DNA of 6,837 nt, taken from assembly GCA_016290695.1 (NCBI GenBank), contig JAEEUX010000140.1, positions 1 to 6,837 on the forward strand, written 5' to 3'. This document shows, one piece after another, positions 1 through 4,917 of this stretch. The notes below the pieces were generated by a model. The model saw only the letters and a program-made list of their open reading frames with translations. It was not told the DNA's origin and made no database searches. Within the stretch, counting starts at the first letter, position 1; every line of letters begins with the position of its first letter. A program made the position numbers and the translations under genes. The stretch is from Oscillospiraceae bacterium. GTDB taxonomy: Bacteria > Bacillota > Clostridia > Oscillospirales > Oscillospiraceae.

Positions 1-50
1 GCATTTGTCCGGTTTGTCAACACAAACAAACGGCAAAGCCGCCGCAGCGC

Positions 51-94
51 AAAAAACGCGCGAAGCGCGGGGGCTATTCCCCGTGCTTCGCGCG
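51..94 (-). terminator. Rho-independent terminator of the cupin gene (possibly bidirectional)
   Basis: A 16-base inverted repeat (57-72 with 79-94, loop of 6) has one imperfect pair, 67/84. It begins 30 bases past the cupin stop codon. Read on the minus strand, the stem is followed directly by six T (51-56), the classic intrinsic terminator layout. On the plus strand the imperfect pair becomes a G-U wobble and the stem is followed by a looser T-rich run (95-109), so it could also stop a plus-strand transcript entering from the left, but no such gene is visible here. Confidence 0.8.
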
Positions 95-123
95 CTTCTT
101 ATTATTTTTAATGAGTACCCGAA

Positions 124-474
124 TCAGGCCTGGGGCTTGATCATAACGGTGATCATCTCGGCGCAGTCAACGCCCGTGTTCTTGCAGGCGCGGCCGGTGC
201 CGGGGCCGAAATGCAGGCTGTCGCCGGCATGAAGGACATAATCCTTGCCGTCGTCGAGGGAAACGGTCATCTCGCCCTTCTGGATATAGTAGACCATCTC
301 GAACTTAGCGGGAGCCATGTTTGCGCCGCCGCCGGGAAGGAAGTGGGAAAGGCCCATGACTATGGTGCCGTCGTTAACGTCGGCAGGATTGTGCAGACGG
401 GTGGTCTTGCAGTCATAGTGGCCGGGAGCTTCATACTGAACGGACTCGTTCTTCATGGTAACTTTGTAACTCAT
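124..474 (-). CDS. Small single-domain cupin protein, metal ligands apparently lost
   Basis: This 116-residue protein is the size of one cupin beta-barrel. The first cupin motif shows as LPGGG (46-50) followed by a hydrophobic strand and QKGEMTVSL (65-73); the second shows as HAGDSLHFGPG (82-92) ending in KN (98-99). By alignment to the family patterns, the two His of HxH fall on Ala54 and Ala56, the motif Glu on Met60 (Glu59 is adjacent) and the second-motif His on Arg95. The usual metal site therefore seems absent, arguing against a dioxygenase and for a binding, sensing or metal-free role. There is no signal peptide or membrane segment, so it should be cytosolic. The ATG at 474 is preceded by AAAGGA about 11 bases upstream. 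It has its own promoter and terminator, so it is probably monocistronic. Specific function is unknown; the fold call is firm, the ligand loss is judged by eye. Confidence 0.8.
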   Translation of the reverse strand: MSYKVTMKNESVQYEAPGHYDCKTTRLHNPADVNDGTIVMGLSHFLPGGGANMAPAKFEMVYYIQKGEMTVSLDDGKDYVLHAGDSLHFGPGTGRACKNTGVDCAEMITVMIKPQA

Positions 475-532
475 CGGAAATCAATTCCTTTCATATATGT
501 TGTATAGGATAAGGCCCCGGCGAGCGCCGAAA

Positions 533-583
533 CCGTATTCACTTTATAAATAATATCACCGCAGGGTAAAAAGTTCAATACGG
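533..583. repeat. Imperfect inverted repeat framing the cupin promoter (candidate operator)
   Basis: CCGTATT at 533-539 is the exact reverse complement of AATACGG at 577-583. The match continues inward as ACTT (541-544) and AAGT (571-574), with C540 opposite two bases (575-576) on the other arm. The right arm overlaps the cupin -35 box and the left arm sits at the predicted transcription start, so a regulator bound to both arms would cover the promoter. This is positional inference; a chance repeat is possible. Confidence 0.35.
550..578 (-). promoter_or_regulatory. Sigma-A-type promoter of the cupin gene
   Basis: On the minus strand TTGAAC (578-573) is separated by exactly 17 bases from TATTAT (555-550). 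A TGA lies directly before the -10 box, giving an extended -10 (TGn). Transcription would start near 543, leaving a leader of about 70 bases before the ATG at 474. The promoter lies inside the mobA-cupin spacer, so the cupin gene can be expressed independently of mobA. Confidence 0.65.
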
Positions 584-591
584 AAAAGCGA

Positions 592-1176
592 TTATTTTAT
601 TTCTTCCCGCAATATTCTTTCGTAGTCCTCGGGATAGTTGATGTTGTCGAGGAGCCGTTCGCTCCAAAGCTCGCCAAGCTCGTCGCGGCTTATTTTCCGC
701 AGTTCAAAATTGTCAAAAAGCAGCATAAGCTTATAGCGGCCCTCTTTTATAAGGCGTTCAGCTTCCGGCAGAAGCTCCTTTTTATAATAGCCGAAGGTGG
801 GCTCAAAGCGGCCCATATCGTCCACGAGCATAGCGGCGGAAGCGTCGCCGCAAAGCTCCATAATTTTCAGCGCGGCCTCGGGGCTTGAAAACGGGAGATC
901 CGCCGCCGCCATGAAAACGCCTTCGTCCTTCGTTTTGAGAAGGGCCGCATGCAGCCCGGAAATCGGCCCGCAGCCGGGGTAAAGGTCCACGACGCGCTCG
1001 GCCTCGACCTCGGGGTATTTCTCCGCGTCGCCCACGCTGACATATACCTTATCGAAGCATTGGGAAAACCTGCTCACAGCGGCGCGCAGCAGCGTATCCC
1101 CGCCGAATTGAAGCCGGAGCTTATCGCGCCCCATCCGGGAGCTTTTGCCCCCCGCAAGAATTACGGCTGTGCTCAT
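592..1176 (-). CDS. mobA: Molybdenum cofactor guanylyltransferase (MobA-like)
   Basis: MobA transfers GMP from GTP to molybdopterin (Mo-MPT) to make the guanine dinucleotide form of the cofactor, used by DMSO-reductase-family enzymes such as formate dehydrogenases. The 194-residue length equals that of E. coli MobA. Visible motifs in order: the nucleotide-binding loop LAGGKSSRMGRDK (7-19); DLYPGCGPISGLHAAL (64-79); AAADLPF (90-96), whose Asp93 fits the metal-binding Asp; EPTFGYY (125-131), corresponding to the family's P-L-x-G-x-Y block; and a C-terminal NINYPEDY (178-185), the usual NINTPEDL-like end. The ATG at 1176 has GGAGGG at 1184-1189, spaced 7 bases. No other cofactor gene is in the window, so its client enzyme is unknown. 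Related nucleotidyltransferases (MocA, other sugar-phosphate types) share the first loop, but the full set of motifs favours MobA. Confidence 0.88.
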   Translation of the reverse strand: MSTAVILAGGKSSRMGRDKLRLQFGGDTLLRAAVSRFSQCFDKVYVSVGDAEKYPEVEAERVVDLYPGCGPISGLHAALLKTKDEGVFMAAADLPFSSPEAALKIMELCGDASAAMLVDDMGRFEPTFGYYKKELLPEAERLIKEGRYKLMLLFDNFELRKISRDELGELWSERLLDNINYPEDYERILREEIK

Positions 1177-1208
1177 GGTTTTTCCCTCCGAAGAAAACTG
1201 TTTAGCTG

Positions 1209-1230
1209 AGCGCGGCAGCCACGCCGCGCT
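1209..1230 (-). promoter_or_regulatory. Perfect hairpin at the 5' end of the mobA leader
   Basis: AGCGCGGC (1209-1216) pairs perfectly with GCCGCGCT (1223-1230) around a six-base loop. It lies between the predicted mobA transcription start (about 1233) and the mobA ribosome binding site (1184-1189). There is no T-run after it on the minus strand, so it is not an obvious terminator. A 5'-terminal stem could protect the mRNA or be part of a regulatory leader. I could not recognise a molybdenum-cofactor riboswitch; the leader of about 57 bases is too short for one. Confidence 0.4.
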
Positions 1231-1239
1231 GTCGCGTTT

Positions 1240-1268
1240 ATTGTACCACCGCGGCGGCGATCATGCAA
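1240..1268 (-). promoter_or_regulatory. Extended -10 promoter of mobA
   Basis: Reading the minus strand, TTGCAT (1268-1263) is followed after 17 bases by TACAAT (1245-1240), with TGG immediately before it, that is, an extended -10 TGn. The -10 matches consensus at five of six bases; the -35 keeps only TTG. Predicted start is near 1233, giving a leader of about 57 bases. Confidence 0.5.
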
Positions 1269-1356
1269 GTGCGGCGCACAGATTATGCATATTATCCGCA
1301 TATTGGCGGTGAAATCGTTAAATCTCCATAATAATGACAGAATGGGGCTAAAAATA

Positions 1357-1385
1357 TTGATTTTTGTTTTTTGTGGGTTTATTAT
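1357..1385 (+). promoter_or_regulatory. Candidate promoter of the thiolase gene
   Basis: TTGATT (1357-1362) and TATTAT (1380-1385) are 17 bases apart in an AT-rich tract. An alternative pairing in the same tract is TTGTTT (1364-1369) with TATATG (1387-1392), also 17 apart. Either would give a leader of roughly 90-100 bases before the ATG at 1490. The tract is so AT-rich that the exact boxes are uncertain. Confidence 0.4.
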
Positions 1386-1417
1386 ATATATGTCTGCGCC
1401 CCAAAATGCCGGATTTT

Positions 1418-1462
1418 TTCCGAGCTTTAGGGGGAGACCCTGAAAAAGGTCATTTTTCGGAA
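1418..1462 (+). promoter_or_regulatory. Potentially structured leader of the thiolase mRNA
   Basis: Within the 5' leader, TTCCGA (1418-1423) can pair with TCGGAA (1457-1462). Enclosed by these arms is a seven-pair hairpin, TTTAGGG (1426-1432) with CCCTGAA (1438-1444), loop GGAGA, one G-U pair. A competing four-pair helix is GACC (1436-1439) with GGTC (1448-1451). The structure ends 14 bases before the ribosome binding site and does not cover it. It matches no riboswitch class I recognise and may be incidental. Together with the promoters and mobA leader hairpin, this accounts for what I can see in the 313-base spacer 1177-1489. Confidence 0.25.
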
Positions 1463-1476
1463 TTTACTTTTTTACT

Positions 1477-1482
1477 GGAGGT
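1477..1482 (+). promoter_or_regulatory. Ribosome binding site that fixes the thiolase start
   Basis: GGAGGT lies 7 bases before the ATG at 1490. The reading frame is open for a further 42 codons upstream (from a TTG at 1364), but that stretch overlaps the putative promoter, lacks a comparable binding site and is unlike any thiolase N-terminus, so 1490 is chosen. Confidence 0.85.
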
Positions 1483-1489
1483 CATCATC

Positions 1490-2668
1490 ATGAGCGATAT
1501 ATATATGCTGAGCTGCTGCAGAACGGCAGTCGGAACCTTCGGCGGTAGCCTCAAGGATACGCCCGCTCCCAAGCTAGGCGCAATCGTTGCCAAGGCTGCT
1601 ATCGAGCGCGCAAAGCTTGACCCGAAGAACATCTCCGAGGTCATGTTCGGCTGCGTCCTCACCGCCGGTCTCGGCCAGAACCCTGCCCGTCAGGTTGCTA
1701 TCGGCGCCGGCGTTCCCGTCGAAGTCCCGGCTTACACCGTAGGCATGGTCTGCGGCTCCGGCATGAAGTCCGTTATCGAGGCTGCCCGCGCCATCAAGGC
1801 CGGCGACGCCGAGATAGTCCTTGCAGGCGGCTGCGAGAATATGTCCGCAGCTCCCTACGCCATCCCCACCGCACGTTTCGGCGCGCGTATGAACAACACC
1901 AACATGATCGACACCATGGTTAACGACGGCCTCTGGGATGTTTACAACAATTACCACATGGGCATCACCGCCGAAAACGTCGCCGAGCAGTGGAACCTTT
2001 CCCGCGAGGAGCTCGACGCTTTCGCTCTTGCCTCTCAGCAGAAGGCTGCCGCCGCTATCGCTTCCGGCAGATTTGAGGATGAGATCATCCCCGTTCCCGT
2101 CAAGGTCAAGAAGGAAATCGTCGACTTTAAGGTTGACGAGCATCCCCGCGCGACGAGCGCCGAAGCTCTTGCCAAGCTCAAGCCCGCTTTTAAGGCGGAC
2201 GGCAAGGTTACTGCAGGCAACGCCTCCGGCATCAACGACGGCGCTGCCGCCATCATCCTCGCTTCCGGCGAAGCCGTTAAGAAATACGGCCTCAAGCCCA
2301 TCGCGAAGCTCGTTTCCTGGGGTCAGGGCGGCGTAGACCCGTCCATCATGGGCGTGGCTCCCATTTACGCTACCCGCAACGCTCTTGAGAAGGCCGGTAT
2401 GACCGTCGAGCAGCTCGACCTCATCGAGGCCAACGAAGCCTTCGCTTCCCAGTGCATCGCCGTAGCGCGCGACCTCAAGCTCGATATGAGCAAGGTAAAC
2501 GTAAACGGCGGCGCCATCGCCATCGGCCACCCCGTCGGCGCTTCCGGCGCGAGAATCACCGTCACTCTCATCCACGAAATGCTCAAGCGCCCCGAGGCCA
2601 AGTTCGGTCTCGCTACGCTCTGCATCGGCGGCGGCAACGCCGTTGCGACCATTTGGGAAAAGGTCTGA
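1490..2668 (+). CDS. thlA: Acetyl-CoA acetyltransferase (thiolase, biosynthetic type)
   Basis: This cytosolic enzyme condenses two acetyl-CoA into acetoacetyl-CoA and CoA, the entry to butyrate-type C4 fermentation. The 392-residue length is typical of biosynthetic thiolases. The nucleophile is Cys88 in VCGSGMKSV (87-95); the second Cys is Cys378 in LCIGGG (377-382); the active-site His is His347 in GGAIAIGHPVGASG (340-353); NEAF is at 315-318. HMGITAEN (156-163) matches the loop characteristic of acetoacetyl-CoA thiolases rather than long-chain beta-oxidation enzymes. It is transcribed away from mobA, with a hairpin and a new promoter separating it from the acyl-CoA dehydrogenase operon downstream, so it is probably its own unit. 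Codon use is extremely biased (Lys almost always AAG, one AAA seen), suggesting high expression. The reaction is well supported; that the product goes to butyrate is inferred from the neighbours. Confidence 0.95.
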   Translation: MSDIYMLSCCRTAVGTFGGSLKDTPAPKLGAIVAKAAIERAKLDPKNISEVMFGCVLTAGLGQNPARQVAIGAGVPVEVPAYTVGMVCGSGMKSVIEAARAIKAGDAEIVLAGGCENMSAAPYAIPTARFGARMNNTNMIDTMVNDGLWDVYNNYHMGITAENVAEQWNLSREELDAFALASQQKAAAAIASGRFEDEIIPVPVKVKKEIVDFKVDEHPRATSAEALAKLKPAFKADGKVTAGNASGINDGAAAIILASGEAVKKYGLKPIAKLVSWGQGGVDPSIMGVAPIYATRNALEKAGMTVEQLDLIEANEAFASQCIAVARDLKLDMSKVNVNGGAIAIGHPVGASGARITVTLIHEMLKRPEAKFGLATLCIGGGNAVATIWEKV

Positions 2669-2691
2669 TTTTATCATATCAGAATTAATGG

Positions 2692-2728
2692 AAATAGCCG
2701 CTTGCCTTTGACAAACGGCTATTCCTTT
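2692..2728 (+). terminator. Probable terminator after the thiolase gene
   Basis: AATAGCCG (2693-2700) pairs perfectly with CGGCTATT (2716-2723), and TTG (2702-2704) can pair with CAA (2712-2714) inside. The stem starts about 24 bases past the stop codon and is followed by CCTTTACAT, a weak T-run, so termination may be incomplete. The position suits the end of the thiolase transcript. Confidence 0.5.
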
Positions 2729-2782
2729 ACATAGTCTTTGCTTCATGGCAAATGCTGTCTGTCGAATATTTTCATTTTTTTA

Positions 2783-2811
2783 TTGTTTTTGCCGCAATGA
2801 TATGATAGAAT
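2783..2811 (+). promoter_or_regulatory. Extended -10 promoter of the acd-etfBA operon
   Basis: TTGTTT (2783-2788) is followed after 17 bases by TAGAAT (2806-2811), with TGA directly before it (extended -10). Transcription would begin near 2818, giving an AT-rich leader of about 130 bases. The -10 matches at five of six positions; the -35 is weak, which fits an extended -10 promoter. Confidence 0.6.
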
Positions 2812-2946
2812 ATTCGTGGTCTAAAAACTGAGTGTGTTCATAAATGTTTTTATTTTCCATTTATAGCATATTCTAGTATTTAACTATTGCAGTAAGTGGC
2901 TTGTTAATTCAGCCTTATTGATATTACTGAAAGGAGACGAAAAAAC

Positions 2947-4086
2947 ATGATTTTTTCGGAAAAATACGAACTGATCAGAAAGCTGGCCAGAGATTTCGCT
3001 GAGAACGAGATCCCGTCCGAAATGCAGGACGACATTGACAGGACCGGCAACTTCCCTCCCGAGCTTTACAATAAGCTCGCAAAGAGCGGTCTGTTCGGCA
3101 TCAAGGCTCCCCGTGAGCTTGGCGGCCAGGGCGGAGACACTCTCGCATATACCATCTGCATCGAAGAGATTGCCCGCGTAAGCGCGGTCACCGCTATCTA
3201 TGTCAGCGGCGCTAACTCCCTCGGCTCCGGCCCGCTCATGCTCGCCGGTACTCAGGAGCAGCTTGAAAAGTACCTCGGCCCCGTCGCCAGAGGCGAGAAG
3301 TATCCCTGCTTCGCTCTTACCGAGCCCGGCGCAGGTTCTGACGCGGGCGGCGTAACCACCACCGCTGTTCAGGACGGCGACTATTGGATTCTCAACGGCA
3401 GAAAGGCATTCATCACCGCCGCGCCCATTTCCGATTTTGCTATCGTCTTCGCAAAGACCGATATGTCCCTCGGCTCCAAGGGCATCACCACCTTCATCGT
3501 TGACATGAAGGCTCCCGGCGTTTCCTTCGGTAAGCCCGAGAACAAGATGGGTATCATCGGTTGCCCGACCTCCGATATCATTCTTGAGGATGTCAGAGTC
3601 CATGATTCCGACAGACTTGGCGAAGTCAACAAGGGCTTCATCAACGCTATGAAGACTCTTGACTATGGCCGTCTCGGCGTTGCTTCCCAGTCCTGCGGTA
3701 TCGCTCAGGCCTGCCTCGAGGAAGCCGTCAAGTACGCCAAGGAAAGAAAGCAGTTCGGCAGACCCATCGCAAAGTTCCAGGCCATCAGCTTCATGCTCGC
3801 TGAGATGGCTACCGAGCTTCAGGCTGCCAAGGAGCTCGTTTACAACGGCGCCGTCATGAAGGACAGAGGCGACAAGAACGCCAGCATGTACTGCTCCATG
3901 GCTAAGTTCTATGCTTCCGAGGCCTGCAACCGTATCGCCGCAAAGGCTCTCCAGATCCACGGCGGTTACGGCTACATCAAGGATTACAGAATCGAGCGCC
4001 TTTATCGTGACGCCCGCATCAACACCATCTTTGAGGGTACCTCTCAGGTACAGCAGATGGTCATTTCCGGCGCATTGCTGAAGTAA
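2947..4086 (+). CDS. Acyl-CoA dehydrogenase, butyryl-CoA dehydrogenase type
   Basis: This FAD enzyme, working with the ETF encoded just downstream, most likely reduces crotonyl-CoA to butyryl-CoA in the cytosol. At 379 residues it is the usual short-chain length. The first family signature is ALTEPGAGSDAGG (123-135). The second region is QIHGGYGYIKDYRIERLYRDA (336-356). The catalytic base is Glu363 in FEGTSQ (362-367), the position used in short- and medium-chain enzymes. ERKQFGRPI (266-274) is the flavin-contact arginine region. One oddity is the flavin-face loop: FITAAPISD (155-163) where most relatives have FITNGG or similar. The ATG at 2947 follows AAGGAG (2931-2936). It is the first gene of a three-gene operon with etfB 18 bases on. 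Other short enoyl-CoA substrates (acryloyl-CoA, aryl-acryloyl-CoA) are possible, since similar gene trios reduce them; butyryl-CoA is preferred because of the adjacent thiolase. Confidence 0.9.
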   Translation: MIFSEKYELIRKLARDFAENEIPSEMQDDIDRTGNFPPELYNKLAKSGLFGIKAPRELGGQGGDTLAYTICIEEIARVSAVTAIYVSGANSLGSGPLMLAGTQEQLEKYLGPVARGEKYPCFALTEPGAGSDAGGVTTTAVQDGDYWILNGRKAFITAAPISDFAIVFAKTDMSLGSKGITTFIVDMKAPGVSFGKPENKMGIIGCPTSDIILEDVRVHDSDRLGEVNKGFINAMKTLDYGRLGVASQSCGIAQACLEEAVKYAKERKQFGRPIAKFQAISFMLAEMATELQAAKELVYNGAVMKDRGDKNASMYCSMAKFYASEACNRIAAKALQIHGGYGYIKDYRIERLYRDARINTIFEGTSQVQQMVISGALLK

Positions 4087-4104
4087 TAGGGAGGGAATTT
4101 TGTT

Positions 4105-4896
4105 ATGAAAATCATTGTATGCGCAAAACAGGTCCCCGATACCAACGAGGTCAAGATTGACCCTGTTAAGGGAACTCTTATCCGCGACGGCGTTCCGTCC
4201 ATTCTTAACCCTGACGATGCAAACGCCCTTGAGGCCGCTCTCGCTGTTAAAGACGCTAACCCCGGCACGACCGTAAGCGTCATTTCCATGGGTCCTCCCC
4301 AGGCTTGCACCATGCTTCACGAGTGCCTTGCTATGGGCGCTGACGACGCTTATCTTCTTTCCAGCCGCGCTTTCGGCGGCGCCGATACCTGCGCCACCTC
4401 CACCACCATCGCAGCCGGCATCAAGAAGATCGCTGATTACGACATTATCTTCGCCGGCCGTCAGGCCATCGACGGCGATACCGCTCAGGTCGGCCCCCAG
4501 GTCGCCCAGCGTCTCGGTCTCCCCGTCGTAACCTACGTTCAGAAGGTTCGTGAATTCAAGAAGGGCTCCGTAGTCGTCGAGCGTCAGCTTGAGGACGGCT
4601 ATGAAGTCATCGAGGTAAAGACTCCCTGCGTCCTCACCTGCGTCAAGGAGCTCAACACCCCGCGTTACATGACCATCTCCGGCATCATCAAGGCCTGTGA
4701 AGAGACTCAGGTCACCATCTGGAATGAGAACGACGTTAACCTGCCTCCCGAGCAGTGCGGTCTTAAAGCTTCTCCCACTCAGGTTATGAAGAGCTTCACT
4801 CCCGCGCCCAAGGGCAAGGGCGAAATGCTCAGCGGCTCCATCACCGAGATGGCTACTACGCTTATCGCGAAGCTGAACGAAAAGCACGTTCTTTAA
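4105..4896 (+). CDS. etfB: Electron transfer flavoprotein beta subunit, bifurcating type
   Basis: EtfB forms a heterodimer with EtfA and passes electrons between NADH, the dehydrogenase and low-potential carriers. The 263-residue protein begins MKIIVCAKQVPDT, typical of the family, then LNPDDANALEAAL (34-46). GRQAIDGDTAQVGP (118-131) is the key motif: the DGDTAQVGP form occurs in ETFs whose beta subunit binds FAD and bifurcates electrons, whereas AMP-binding mitochondrial-type ETFs differ here. The EtfB family signature is visible from VERQLEDGYEVIEVKTP (158-174) to CVLTC (175-179). GGAGG (4090-4094) lies 10 bases before the ATG, and etfA starts 21 bases after the stop, so the subunits are co-translated. 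Bifurcation (NADH oxidation coupled to both enoyl-CoA and ferredoxin or flavodoxin reduction) is inferred from the motif and context. Confidence 0.94.
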   Translation: MKIIVCAKQVPDTNEVKIDPVKGTLIRDGVPSILNPDDANALEAALAVKDANPGTTVSVISMGPPQACTMLHECLAMGADDAYLLSSRAFGGADTCATSTTIAAGIKKIADYDIIFAGRQAIDGDTAQVGPQVAQRLGLPVVTYVQKVREFKKGSVVVERQLEDGYEVIEVKTPCVLTCVKELNTPRYMTISGIIKACEETQVTIWNENDVNLPPEQCGLKASPTQVMKSFTPAPKGKGEMLSGSITEMATTLIAKLNEKHVL

Positions 4897-4917
4897 TTAA
4901 GGAAGGAGAAGCGTGAA

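Noticed and set aside
12..27. Small GTTTGT/ACAAAC hairpin near the window start
   Set aside because: Six A/T-rich pairs with no neighbouring gene or T-run to give it meaning; probably chance.
1364..1489. N-terminal extension of 42 codons on the thiolase, from a TTG start
   Set aside because: The stretch covers the putative promoter and leader, lacks a ribosome binding site at its start and does not resemble a thiolase N-terminus; GGAGGT plus ATG at 1490 gives the standard 392-residue protein.
2901..2918. Complete Rex operator upstream of acyl-CoA dehydrogenase
   Set aside because: Only the TTGTTAA half is present; the bases where TTAACAA should be do not match, so no operator is annotated.
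2729..2946. Hidden small gene or RNA gene in the spacer before acyl-CoA dehydrogenase
   Set aside because: No start codon with a ribosome binding site opens a convincing frame on either strand, and no tRNA-like or known RNA fold is seen; the promoter and leader explain the spacer.
2884..4887. Very long open reading frame (667 codons) on the minus strand opposite acyl-CoA dehydrogenase and etfB, with similar ones opposite the thiolase (1574-2746) and etfA (4897-6135)
   Set aside because: These are codon-register shadows. The sense genes avoid TTA and TCA and nearly avoid CTA, the only codons that read as stops on the opposite strand; the one opposite the thiolase ends exactly at the single CTA at 1574. 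They have no ribosome binding sites and low-complexity compositions, and the sense products are unmistakable.
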